8,969 nt of DNA from Gammaproteobacteria bacterium TMED92 (GTDB lineage: Bacteria > Pseudomonadota > Gammaproteobacteria > Pseudomonadales > Azotimanducaceae), in NCBI GenBank assembly GCA_002170355.2, contig NHET02000102.1, positions 9,872 to 18,840 of the forward strand, in the 5' to 3' direction. The stretch's first letter is position 1. Every line of letters begins with the position of its first letter. The position numbers and the translations under genes were made by a program. A model generated the notes under the pieces. That model did not search any database. It was not told where the DNA came from and saw nothing but the letters and a program-made list of their open reading frames with translations. Below are positions 1 through 8,708 of the stretch, in pieces.

Positions 1-1744
<1,744 letters not shown>

Positions 1745-1753
1745 CCGAAGCCG

Positions 1754-2521
1754 CTACAGTTGGAACAGCTGCTGCGGATTGGTGTTGAGTTGTTCGCACT
1801 CAATGAAAGTTTTGGTCAACCATTTTATATAGCCGTCGTAGTCGCGTAACAGGGCTTTTATGTTGCCATCGTCGTCCTGCTCGCGAAACGCTTTACGGAA
1901 TAGTGGTGAATAGTAAAGTGGATTGCCGATGAACGCTTGGACGTCAGCAAGGGCGTGACGGATGTCGTTAAATTCGGCCCTGCTGTCTACAAGGTTGGGC
2001 AGAATGATGACCACCGGCTGGCGGTTCTCATAAGCCTGACGCTGGCGCTGAAAAAGCTGCTGCAACGAAGTGAGATACTTGCGCGTTGCGAAAATATCAG
2101 CGTCACTCACCGAAGTTGGAATAAAAATAATATTGCAATGACAAAGGAAAGAGCTACGGCTGGGCTCATTGCCTGCAGGACTGTCGAAAACGATATACCT
2201 TTGCGCGTTGCCGCCAATTGGTTCGGAGTCAATATGATTGATGATGTTGCCGTTGTTTGGCGAGCCGGAGGCCAAAAAGAGATGATCATCGTTCTTCACC
2301 GAAAAGCGACGGTTCGCAAAGCGTCTAAGTGAATCGCTGCTGGTGGCTTGGCTGTCAAGATCGATGAGTTCGACTTGAGCGTTGGGATGTCGCGTCGCTA
2401 AGCCCAAGCTCATCATCAGAGCCAAGGTGCTTTTGCCGACACCGCCCTTTGAGTTGGCAAAAATCGCTGTTATACCGCGCTGTGCCCTTCCGATAGATTG
2501 CTCTGCAGGCGCTGAATTCAT
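1754..2521 (-). CDS. ParA/MinD-family P-loop ATPase, last gene of bactofilin operon
   Basis: This encodes a 255-residue cytoplasmic ATPase of the ParA/MinD superfamily, whose members use ATP-driven dimerisation on DNA or membrane to position plasmids, chromosome regions or protein complexes. A deviant Walker A motif KGGVGKST is at 25-32 with the signature lysine Lys25. LIDLDSQATS at 52-61 matches the A' region, and YIVFDSPAG at 109-117 is Walker B with Asp113. No N-terminal DNA-binding domain of the type found in large plasmid ParAs is present, so it is of the short chromosomal or orphan type. No ParB gene is next to it. The ATG at 2521 has only a weak upstream ribosome site; translation may depend on the bactofilin gene that ends 32 bases before it. 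The cargo is unknown; the neighbouring bactofilins make a scaffold-related role plausible. A terminator overlaps the stop codon. Confidence 0.88.
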   Translation of the reverse strand: MNSAPAEQSIGRAQRGITAIFANSKGGVGKSTLALMMSLGLATRHPNAQVELIDLDSQATSSDSLRRFANRRFSVKNDDHLFLASGSPNNGNIINHIDSEPIGGNAQRYIVFDSPAGNEPSRSSFLCHCNIIFIPTSVSDADIFATRKYLTSLQQLFQRQRQAYENRQPVVIILPNLVDSRAEFNDIRHALADVQAFIGNPLYYSPLFRKAFREQDDDGNIKALLRDYDGYIKWLTKTFIECEQLNTNPQQLFQL

Positions 2522-2553
2522 CGACCGTTCAATCCGTAGATGCTGGGGATTCG

Positions 2554-2973
2554 TTAGTCGTTGTCGTCCGCATCATCAGAATTTACAGCTGACGTGAAGG
2601 CTTCCAAACGATCTGAAACTTGAGGATCCGGTAGGCTGCTGCCCCAGTCGGTAGAAATCTCCCCAACCAACTTCGCGCCTTCCATTGTCTCTAAAGAACC
2701 GTATTGAATCTTGCCGCGTATGCGCCCAGAGGAACAAACAGTGAGTTTTCCAGTTAGCGTTAGGCTGTCTTCCACCGTGCCTTCGACTTTAGCGGTTTCT
2801 CCAGAGATATCACCCTGCACAACCCCTCCGGGGCCGACTATTAAGTGTTTAACAGCAACCTTGCCGACGATTTTGCCGTCGATGCGCGCAGTTCCATCAA
2901 TGGCCAAGGAGGCTCCCTCTAAATGTGTCGCGGTACCTACATAGAATTCGTAGTCGGAATCTGAATCATTCAT
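2554..2973 (-). CDS. Bactofilin (second of tandem pair), acidic C-terminal tail
   Basis: This encodes a 139-residue member of the bactofilin family (polymer-forming cytoskeletal proteins, formerly DUF583). Bactofilins assemble without nucleotide into filaments or patches that serve as scaffolds for morphogenesis, cell-wall enzymes or polar placement. The core (about 13-110) is a run of short beta-helix-like units rich in Gly and Val, for example SLAIDGTARIDGKIVGKV, VGPGGVVQGDI, LTVCSSGRIRGKI and EGAKLVGEI. The N-terminus (MNDSDSDYEF) and the C-terminus (NSDDADDND) are acidic and probably disordered, unlike the upstream paralogue, whose tail is basic and Gln-rich. ATG 2973 has AGGA (2981-2984 on the plus strand) 7 bases upstream. 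It lies 51 bases after the first bactofilin gene and 32 bases before the ParA gene, so it is probably the middle gene of one operon. Confidence 0.9.
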   Translation of the reverse strand: MNDSDSDYEFYVGTATHLEGASLAIDGTARIDGKIVGKVAVKHLIVGPGGVVQGDISGETAKVEGTVEDSLTLTGKLTVCSSGRIRGKIQYGSLETMEGAKLVGEISTDWGSSLPDPQVSDRLEAFTSAVNSDDADDND

Positions 2974-3024
2974 GAGTATTTCCTATAACGTTAATCGGGT
3001 TGTTCACTTGCTAAAAGCGAACGT

Positions 3025-3426
3025 CTAAGCGTGCTGTTGCCGCGGCTTCAGCTCGTGTACCTGCTCTTTCTTCATGTCACCAATCGGCACAAGCTCACCT
3101 GTGATTAGTGCTCCCGGACTGACTTGCAGTTGATTGAAGCGTAGAATTCCAGTGATCTTTGCTGTTGGCCCAACAGCGACGCTCACCGTGCCGGTAATCG
3201 TCGCCTCGACCTGACCCATGATCTCGACGTTGGGCGCGTTAATTTCGCCAACTAACTTTCCGCCTTCAAGAATCTTCACCACACTGTTTTGGTCGCCGTT
3301 ACAGCTGATGGAGCCGTTTACCGAACCCGCAATCACTAATTCTTTATTAAATTCAAGATCGCCACTTAAAGAGGTTCCTTGCGCGATCAAGCTTGTGGCT
3401 ATCGTTGGTTTCAACTTGGATTGCAT
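3025..3426 (-). CDS. Bactofilin (first of tandem pair)
   Basis: This encodes a 133-residue bactofilin, the first gene of the minus-strand operon. The N-terminal segment MQSKLKPTIATSLIAQGT leads into the typical opening SLSGDLEFNKELVIAGSVNG. Repeating Gly/Val units follow: GGKLVGEINAPNVEIMGQV, GTVSVAVGPTAKITG and SPGALITGEL. The beta-helix core covers about residues 13-113, and the remaining tail is charged (MKKEQVHELKPRQQHA). The protein has no signal peptide or membrane helix. It should polymerise in the cytoplasm, perhaps together with the second bactofilin, with which it shares the repeat pattern but not the tail. Tandem bactofilins commonly co-assemble in bacteria that have two (family knowledge). 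The start codon has only a short AGG upstream. The likely promoter lies in the 110-base gap before it. Confidence 0.9.
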   Translation of the reverse strand: MQSKLKPTIATSLIAQGTSLSGDLEFNKELVIAGSVNGSISCNGDQNSVVKILEGGKLVGEINAPNVEIMGQVEATITGTVSVAVGPTAKITGILRFNQLQVSPGALITGELVPIGDMKKEQVHELKPRQQHA

Positions 3427-3536
3427 TTAACCTAGTCTGGCTCAGATCGTCGCAGTTTACTAGAAGTTGACAACTGTTTGCCAAGTTTGTGACGCCTGTA
3501 TTCAGGTCTTATTTGGTGCAATTGGGAACAAAAGAA
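3427..3536. promoter_or_regulatory. Gap between bactofilin operon and DUF169 gene; probable bactofilin promoter region
   Basis: These 110 bases hold no gene. On the minus strand, toward the bactofilins, a TTGGCA box is followed at 19 bases by TAAACT, a weak sigma-70-like pair. Between them lies an 11-base inverted repeat, AGTTG-A-CAACT, at 3465-3475, which could be an operator. A short CCTG-TATT-CAGG hairpin at about 3495-3506 has no T-run in the minus direction, so I see no convincing terminator for the DUF169 gene. All of this is read by eye and is tentative. Confidence 0.35.
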
Positions 3537-4316
3537 TCAATAACTGACGCCCATACCGGCTCTAACGTCGTTGTTTATTCCATAGCTTGGTATCGGGTAA
3601 CGTAAACCGTTGTTCGCCAAGGCTTCCAAGCCGCGCACTATTCTTGGTAGAAAGTTCGGCGGTATGGCCATCAGTAGTTCATCTTCCATAACGCCGCCGT
3701 AGCGCCGTTCTGCGTAACACGGTAGCGACAAACTAGGCTCGCCAGTAGCCAAAGCGCGGCCCCAGGAATCAGCACAGGCCGACTCGCCAACACAACTAAA
3801 ATCGAGCTTTTTATAGCCGGTCCACTGTAAACCATTAATAAAAAGAATCATTTGCGCGGGCGTCGCGTAGATAAGGCAAATATCAGGAGGGTTGAGCCTA
3901 CCACTGGATAACGGGCTAACCGCCATCGCTACGTACTTGCCGTAGGTCACGACTGTCATAGCCTCTTGATGCGCAGCAGCGTCTTGTTGGCTGTCAAACC
4001 AAACGCCGTTCATGCGATCACCGGAAAGCCATTCGTCGCTGCGCGGATGTAGTCCTATAACGGTGCTGCATTGGGCACCAACCAGATCGTTTGCGGTAAT
4101 CCCCACCGTCCAGCCATTGCGTGCAGCCTGGCCGACGATTTGATCCGTTGTATGCACTTCTTGCGGCCGCCTGATGCGTTCGATTTGCATCATTTCTGCT
4201 TCCGACTCGAATAGCTTCATGCCAATAGGCGTAGTGCGTAAACGTAGCAAACGGTTCAGGTCGTCGGCGATTTTCTTGCCGTCATAATCAAGGTCGGTGG
4301 AGATAACATCCCTCAT
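3537..4316 (-). CDS. DUF169 (COG2043-type) family protein
   Basis: This encodes a 259-residue soluble protein of the uncharacterised DUF169 family; its biochemical role is not established. Recognised by LRTTPIGMKLFES near the N-terminus (26-38), GAQCSTVIGL (80-89), the cysteine segment FSCVGESACADSWGRAL (173-189, Cys175 and Cys181), and LPCYAERRYGG (198-208, Cys200) followed by EDELLMAIPP. The conserved cysteines suggest metal or cofactor binding, which is inference only. It has no signal peptide or membrane segment. The ATG at 4316 is preceded by GAAGAG about 10 bases upstream. It follows the crotonase-fold gene by 33 bases on the same strand and is probably its co-transcribed partner, which hints at a role in the same acyl-CoA or aromatic-type metabolism. 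Nothing in the sequence shows the substrate. Confidence 0.85.
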   Translation of the reverse strand: MRDVISTDLDYDGKKIADDLNRLLRLRTTPIGMKLFESEAEMMQIERIRRPQEVHTTDQIVGQAARNGWTVGITANDLVGAQCSTVIGLHPRSDEWLSGDRMNGVWFDSQQDAAAHQEAMTVVTYGKYVAMAVSPLSSGRLNPPDICLIYATPAQMILFINGLQWTGYKKLDFSCVGESACADSWGRALATGEPSLSLPCYAERRYGGVMEDELLMAIPPNFLPRIVRGLEALANNGLRYPIPSYGINNDVRAGMGVSY

Positions 4317-4349
4317 GGTTGCCAGACTCTTCTGTTTTTTGGCGCGGGG

Positions 4350-5189
4350 TTAATCGCTGCCGATATTTACGCGGGCAAAATTCGGCGGACGCTTCTCGAT
4401 AAAAGACCGAACGCCTTCCTTAAAGTCATCCCTCTTCAAACTCTCCGCCATCCATTCGTTGGTCTCTCGCATGGCCTCGCCAAGCTGCATATTCATATGA
4501 CGGTGCACCTGAGCTTTCATGATCTGCAAAGACTTGGGCGCCGAGGACGCTGCCAAGTTCTGCACATATTCGACAGCTGTACCCAAAGATTCGCCATCTT
4601 CTACAAGCCGCTCGGCCAGCCCCAGCTCTTTCGCTTCTTCACCGTTGAACTTTCGTGCGCTCCAAAGCAGATCTAATGCGTTACCCGAGCCAATCAATCT
4701 TGGAAGAGTCCAGCTCACGCCGTGTTCTGCTATTAGACCACGCTGTGAAAAGGCGGTGCTGAATTTTGCGGAGCGTTCCACAATGCGTAGATCAGTCATC
4801 GTGGCTACTGCTAAACCGAGTCCCGCGCAGGCGCCATTTATGGCTGCTATTACGGGCTTACGTATAGACATAAAATAGCTGTAAGTGACCTGGAAGTTGT
4901 CGCCGAGCGCGTTATCGCCAGGATCAGCTTTCAACTCGGTCAGGTCGTCTTTAGCGCCGCCGCCGCTGCTGATATCGTCCAAGGCATTCATATCCATGCC
5001 TGGGCAGAAGCCCCTGCCAGCTCCGGTTAAAACGATACCCACAACCCGTTCATCTTGCTCGGCTGCCGCTAGGGCATGACGAATCTCTGCCAACATGGTT
5101 TGAGTGAACGCGTTCAAAGCCTCTGGTCGATTTAAGGTGATGATCGCGACGGGATCGTCGACCTGATAGATGATGTCCTGGTATTCCAT
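4350..5189 (-). CDS. Crotonase-fold enoyl-CoA hydratase/isomerase-like enzyme lacking the classical hydratase glutamates
   Basis: This encodes a 279-residue crotonase-superfamily protein acting on acyl-CoA thioesters in the cytoplasm. ITLNRPEALNAFTQTML (17-33) and GAGRGFCPGMDMNALDD (57-72) form the CoA-binding and first oxyanion-hole region. KPVIAAINGACAGLGLAVAT (111-130) supplies the second oxyanion-hole glycine. Aligned by eye to mitochondrial enoyl-CoA hydratase, the two catalytic glutamates (144 and 164 in rat) correspond to Ala127 and Phe147, so simple hydratase activity is doubtful. Glu155 in LIAEHGVSWTLPRLIG sits where delta3-delta2-enoyl-CoA isomerases carry their catalytic Glu, so isomerase or another crotonase reaction is likelier. 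ATG 5189 is chosen over an upstream in-frame ATG at 5276: GGGGAGA lies about 6 bases before it, the fold begins at MEYQDI, and the longer form would overlap the preceding gene. It is followed by the DUF169 gene. Confidence 0.9.
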   Translation of the reverse strand: MEYQDIIYQVDDPVAIITLNRPEALNAFTQTMLAEIRHALAAAEQDERVVGIVLTGAGRGFCPGMDMNALDDISSGGGAKDDLTELKADPGDNALGDNFQVTYSYFMSIRKPVIAAINGACAGLGLAVATMTDLRIVERSAKFSTAFSQRGLIAEHGVSWTLPRLIGSGNALDLLWSARKFNGEEAKELGLAERLVEDGESLGTAVEYVQNLAASSAPKSLQIMKAQVHRHMNMQLGEAMRETNEWMAESLKRDDFKEGVRSFIEKRPPNFARVNIGSD

Positions 5190-5263
5190 GATGTTCTCCC
5201 CTTGTAAACCAGGACGAGGGTAACGCCTAAGCGGTGAGGGTGCCAGTAGCGGGTTTTGCTTTC

Positions 5264-5938
5264 TCAGTTGTGGCAAAGATCAGCAGAGTATTCGAAAAAG
5301 TTCACTACACGAAACTCGTCGAATTCGCCTAAGTTTGGGAATGTCAGCGCCTCTGCTTGACGCACCAAAGTGAAATCGGGGTCGTGCAAATCACGGACTC
5401 GTGAGTCACTAATGATTAGATTCGGCGCACGGTGTTTGATTGCGCTGATCAGTGGTAGGTTAGCTCGATCATAAAGCACATCTGCCATCCATACCTGATC
5501 GAGGTTGGGCGGTAGTTGGTCAATGTGTTCACACAGTTGAATTTGCGTGTTGTTGAGCTTTGCATTGGTCTTTGCGGCCAGCAGAGCATCCTTGTCGATA
5601 TCGCAGGCGTAGACATGTGCAGCGCCTGCCATGGCTGCTGCGATCGCCACAACTCCCGAGCCGCAGCCCACATCGGCGACGACTTTCCCCGCTACTTTAT
5701 CCGGGTTCGCTTGCAACCACATGGCGCTGGCAAGTCCGCTACCCCAACAAAAGGCCCAGTAGGCGGGGTTCGCGATGACCTTGCGCATGGTTTCCGGCGG
5801 TAGTGGCGCGGTAGAGAAATCCGCATTGATTAAGGCGAGTCGCAGATGGTCTAGTTTAGGAAGTGAGACCACGTCAATTCTTGCGCTAGGTAGTGTGGAG
5901 CGCAGGCAGTTTTGCAGAGATCGGGTTGTTGGATGCAT
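5264..5938 (-). CDS. Class I SAM-dependent methyltransferase (lysine-methyltransferase-like, ETFB-KMT/PrmA type)
   Basis: This encodes a 224-residue SAM methyltransferase of the Nnt1/ETFB-lysine-methyltransferase type, often annotated as an L11-methyltransferase-like protein. The probable substrate is a protein lysine, but the target is unknown. Motif I is VADVGCGSGVVAIAAA (87-102), the ribose-binding acidic motif is ACDIDKDALL (111-120), and MADVLYDRANLPL (151-163) corresponds to the D-x-x-Y region typical of these lysine methyltransferases. NPAYWAFCWGSGLA (57-70) is the family's substrate-side segment. ATG 5938 gives the usual family N-terminus. The frame is open to an ATG at 6157, but that extension runs into the divergent gene. 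No Shine-Dalgarno precedes 5938 (the bases just upstream are a C-run), so initiation is weak, leaderless or wrongly placed. The crotonase gene follows 74 bases later; co-transcription is possible. Confidence 0.85.
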   Translation of the reverse strand: MHPTTRSLQNCLRSTLPSARIDVVSLPKLDHLRLALINADFSTAPLPPETMRKVIANPAYWAFCWGSGLASAMWLQANPDKVAGKVVADVGCGSGVVAIAAAMAGAAHVYACDIDKDALLAAKTNAKLNNTQIQLCEHIDQLPPNLDQVWMADVLYDRANLPLISAIKHRAPNLIISDSRVRDLHDPDFTLVRQAEALTFPNLGEFDEFRVVNFFEYSADLCHN

Positions 5939-6028
5939 GGGGGGAGTTTGCCGAAGCGTATTTTCGAGTGCTAGTACTGATGGAGTAAACTCCGTAACCT
6001 TAATTAGGCAGATTAGCAGCAGCAAGGA
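5939..6028. promoter_or_regulatory. Divergent promoter region with a 12-base inverted repeat
   Basis: These 90 bases separate two divergent genes and should hold both promoters. GGAGT-AA-ACTCC at 5982-5993 is a perfect inverted repeat with a 2-base centre. A further half-site, GGAGTTT, lies at 5943-5949. On the minus strand, TTTACT inside the repeat and GAAAAT 18 bases on form a weak -35/-10 pair for the methyltransferase gene, so a protein bound to the repeat could block it. On the plus strand TAATTA at 6001-6006 is a possible -10 without a clear -35. No regulator gene is adjacent. Confidence 0.35.
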
Positions 6029-7612
6029 ATGGGTGTGACGCGAAATAGTGACGAAACAAAGAACACGGACAGAAGCGGTGCAGAGAGCTTGGTAGAGACA
6101 TTTGTCGATGCTGGGGTTGACGTTTGTTTCGCTAATCCGGGGACCTCCGAAATGCACTTTGTTGCTGCGTTAGACAACAATCCACAAATGCGTTGTGTAT
6201 TGGGACTGTTCGAAGGGGTGGTAACTGGGGCCGCGGATGGCTTTGGTCGCATGCGCGGCAAACCCGCGGCGACGCTTACTCATCTTGGACCGGGTCTCGG
6301 TAACGGATTGGCTAATTTGCACAACGCTAAGAAAGCGCGCACGCCAGTGGTTAATGTCATAGGAGATCATGCGACCTTCCATCGCCAATACGATGCCCCG
6401 CTCAGCTCAGATGTTGCAGGAATAGCTGGTCCGATCAGCGGTTGGTTGAAGGTGTCTGAGTCCGCTGATGATGTGGCGCAAGACGGAGCTGAGGCCGTAA
6501 AGGCGGCGATGGCGCCTCCAGGGCAGGTTGCCAGTCTGATTTTGCCAGCCGATACGGCATGGAACAGAACAGAGGCGGTCGCCAAACCACTGCCAGTTCC
6601 GGCGCCCAAGGCGGTGGACTCCGACGGAATTGAGATGGCGGCCAAGGCGTTGCACTCAGGCAAACGGACGGTACTTCTCATGAACGGGCTGTTAACCGAA
6701 TCGCGCTTGGCTTTGGCGAATCGTATAGCGCAAAAAACAGGAGCTCGGGTTATCAGTGATACCTTCATATCACGAATGCGACGCGGCGCTGGTGTAGCAG
6801 AAATACAACGTCTGCCTTACTTCGGCGAGCAAGCCGCAGAGGTTCTTCAAGGGGTCGAACATCTCATACTGGTGAGCAGCCAACCGCCCATAACGTTTTT
6901 TGCCTACCCAGACAAACCGAACTGGCTAACTCCTGAAAATTGTCAGATTCACACCCTGGTAGAACGAGACGGTGACATAGATGGGGCGTTAGATGCCCTA
7001 TGCCAAGCTGTGGGTGCTGCAGACCTGCAGCCTATCTTGGTTGAGTATCAGCGACCTGAAGCGCCAAAGGGGGCGCTAACGCCGATGTCCGTAGGGCAGT
7101 CATTAGCGCATTACTTCCCTGACAATGCGATTGTTGTAGATGAAGGTGGGACTTGCGGTGCTGGCTCGGCGATCGCCACAGCCACCGCTCCGGCACACGA
7201 TTGGTTAATGCTCACGGGCGGATCGATAGGCTATGGCTTACCGGCGGCTACGGGCGCGGCGGTGGCTTGTCCAGAGCGTCGGGGGATTAATTTGCAGGCT
7301 GACGGCAGTGCTATGTACACGGTGCAAGCGCTATGGACCCAGGTCCGGGAGAGTCTTGATATTACGACGATTATCCTCGCTAATCGTAAGTATGCGATTT
7401 TGCAAATTGAGTTTGCCAGGGTCGGCGCGCACAACCCTGGACCGAAAGCTATGAGCATGTTGGACCTAACGCGGCCGGATCTTGATTGGGTTTCCTTGGC
7501 GAAAGGTATGGGGATGAGTGCTTGGCAAGCCAGCTCTGCAGAAGAATTTAACTCTGCGCTAGCTGCATCGCTTGGCACACCAGGACCTTCACTAATAGAG
7601 GCTTTGGTATAA
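6029..7612 (+). CDS. Thiamine-diphosphate-dependent enzyme, acetolactate-synthase large-subunit-like
   Basis: This encodes a 527-residue enzyme of the ThDP decarboxylase/ligase superfamily, resembling acetolactate synthase large subunits and benzoylformate-decarboxylase-like proteins. Such enzymes cleave or join 2-oxo acids; the substrate here is not known. The N-terminal PYR domain (about 15-180) has FANPGTSEMHFVAAL and the cofactor-activating glutamate Glu62 in LFEGVVTGAADGFGRM. A central domain spans about 195-335. The C-terminal PP domain has GGSIGYGLPAATGAA (397-411) and the Mg/ThDP motif from Asp425 in QADGSAMYTVQ to Asn452 in ANRKYAIL, with Ala where GDG-type motifs have the first Gly. 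It is shorter than biosynthetic AHAS and no regulatory-subunit gene is next to it, so a catabolic or paralogous role is likelier than valine/isoleucine synthesis. AAGGA abuts ATG 6029, too close for normal use; GTG 6035 (third codon), 6 bases after it, may be the real start. Confidence 0.88.
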   Translation: MGVTRNSDETKNTDRSGAESLVETFVDAGVDVCFANPGTSEMHFVAALDNNPQMRCVLGLFEGVVTGAADGFGRMRGKPAATLTHLGPGLGNGLANLHNAKKARTPVVNVIGDHATFHRQYDAPLSSDVAGIAGPISGWLKVSESADDVAQDGAEAVKAAMAPPGQVASLILPADTAWNRTEAVAKPLPVPAPKAVDSDGIEMAAKALHSGKRTVLLMNGLLTESRLALANRIAQKTGARVISDTFISRMRRGAGVAEIQRLPYFGEQAAEVLQGVEHLILVSSQPPITFFAYPDKPNWLTPENCQIHTLVERDGDIDGALDALCQAVGAADLQPILVEYQRPEAPKGALTPMSVGQSLAHYFPDNAIVVDEGGTCGAGSAIATATAPAHDWLMLTGGSIGYGLPAATGAAVACPERRGINLQADGSAMYTVQALWTQVRESLDITTIILANRKYAILQIEFARVGAHNPGPKAMSMLDLTRPDLDWVSLAKGMGMSAWQASSAEEFNSALAASLGTPGPSLIEALV

Positions 7613-7640
7613 CTCAGTTTACTGACTCGAAGTCGTACAG

Positions 7641-8468
7641 GTGCGAGTTGTCAGGCAAGGGCTCAGTGTGCTGCTGATCTTAGTGTGCAGCCTCAGCGCG
7701 GGTGCGTTGGAATCGCTGGAAATGAGCCTTCGCTGGAACTATCTGAAGCTCGGTACTGCAACCTTCATAGAAGAGCGAAGGGAAAACGAACATCGTTTTG
7801 AAATCATCGGTAAGACTGCAGGGCCGCTGCGATTGGTCAAAAACTATGATGGAAGAGGACTGCTGGTAAGCGAGGGGCAAATAACCGATTACACGCTGGA
7901 AGGTACAGACGGTGGAGTAGATGAGATTCGCCGCATAGTGTTCGAGCAAGGTCAACTACCGATGGTCTTAGCTTTCAAAGACAGCGGTGCTATCACGCAT
8001 CTTGAGCCGGCGGAACCCTGGGGCCAGCAGGCGGTATCACCTATGACTCTCGTTTATCGAGTCATTCGCAGCGCTAATCTACCGCAACTATGCGATGGCA
8101 CACACCTGGTGTACGACGGCAAGCGGCGCTACCAAGTGCAGTTGCTGAAACTAAACGCGTTGGACACGGATTCGGCGGATACCACGCCGCAGGAACCCTT
8201 CGTCTGCTCGGCCTTGTTGTTTGGAGCATCACTTGAAAGTGCGGAGGGCGCGGGCATTGCATCTGAACGCGTACCAGCTAATGGCGCACAACGGTTGGAT
8301 TTGGATCAAGAAAAGACTGGCGCGTTGCAACAGGTATGGCTGTTTGGTCGTTCGGACCGGCGCATGGATTTTAAGCTACAACCTGGATGCTCGCTCAATG
8401 CGCTCCGAGAGGTGCTCATATTCTCGTCGTTTGGAAAAATAGTAGGTAAAGCATCGACTGAGTGCTGA
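7641..8468 (+). CDS. DUF3108 domain-containing secreted protein
   Basis: This encodes a 275-residue periplasmic protein of the DUF3108 family, of unknown function, usually found in the Gram-negative envelope. A signal peptide, MRVVRQGLSVLLILVCSLSAGA, has an A-x-A site at 20-22. The mature part opens with SLRWNYLKLGTATF, continues with a beta-rich region including VKNYDGRG, and carries the family's typical SPMTLVYRVIRSANLP (133-148) and HLVYDGKRRYQVQL (155-168). It contains no membrane helix after the signal. The start is GTG 7641 with a weak GAAG 8 bases upstream. It is the only good choice that keeps the charged beginning of the signal peptide; the GTG at 7668 would remove it. The gene lies 28 bases after the ThDP-enzyme gene, so they are probably co-transcribed, though a functional link between a cytoplasmic enzyme and an envelope protein is not evident. 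Confidence 0.85.
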   Translation: MRVVRQGLSVLLILVCSLSAGALESLEMSLRWNYLKLGTATFIEERRENEHRFEIIGKTAGPLRLVKNYDGRGLLVSEGQITDYTLEGTDGGVDEIRRIVFEQGQLPMVLAFKDSGAITHLEPAEPWGQQAVSPMTLVYRVIRSANLPQLCDGTHLVYDGKRRYQVQLLKLNALDTDSADTTPQEPFVCSALLFGASLESAEGAGIASERVPANGAQRLDLDQEKTGALQQVWLFGRSDRRMDFKLQPGCSLNALREVLIFSSFGKIVGKASTEC

Positions 8469-8683
8469 AAGCCGAAGGAAAGGCATAATTACCGCCGAGA
8501 CCAAAGAAATAAAATCTTCATAGACAAAAACATAGAAATTGATATTCTTCAGACTGTTAACCTAAAGTTCACAGAGCTGCTATCGAAAACCCCCCACGGG
8601 CCCATAGCGGCATTGACCAGCTAATTGGCTATGACAGATGGAAACTAAAGGTAAACATTTGGCCCAGGTTAAGATCGTTAAAA

Positions 8684-8704
8684 ATTGCAAGATTTTGTTG
8701 CAAT
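8684..8704. repeat. Perfect 7-bp inverted repeat ATTGCAA / TTGCAAT
   Basis: ATTGCAA at 8684-8690 and TTGCAAT at 8698-8704 are exact inverted copies separated by 7 bases (GATTTTG). The centres of the arms are 14 bases apart, close to one and a half helical turns. It could be an operator or an RNA hairpin in the leader; no T-run follows, so a terminator is unlikely. Confidence 0.5.
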
Positions 8705-8708
8705 GCGA

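Noticed and set aside
1937..2332. Plus-strand 131-codon frame across the ParA gene
   Set aside because: It is antisense to a gene with clear Walker motifs and shows no recognisable motif or ribosome site.
3491..3515. Terminator from the CCTG-TATT-CAGG hairpin
   Set aside because: The stem is short, the T-rich side faces the plus strand where no gene ends, and there is no T-run in the DUF169 direction.
5190..5276. N-terminal extension of the crotonase-fold protein from ATG 5276
   Set aside because: The extension is Pro/Arg-rich, unlike the family, overlaps the methyltransferase end, and a good ribosome site precedes ATG 5189.
5939..6157. 73-residue N-terminal extension of the methyltransferase
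   Set aside because: It would run through the divergent promoter and into the ThDP gene, and it does not match the family's N-terminus.
6367..6768. Minus-strand 133-codon frame inside the ThDP enzyme
   Set aside because: It is a shadow of a well-supported coding region, with no family resemblance.
8579..8632. GCTAT / ATAGC / GCTAT segments that could form alternative hairpins (riboswitch-like)
   Set aside because: The arms are only 5 bp with long loops, there is no T-run, and no known riboswitch core is recognisable.
8684..8704. Sigma-54 promoter suggested by the TTGCA element
   Set aside because: No GG dinucleotide lies at the required distance upstream of either GC.
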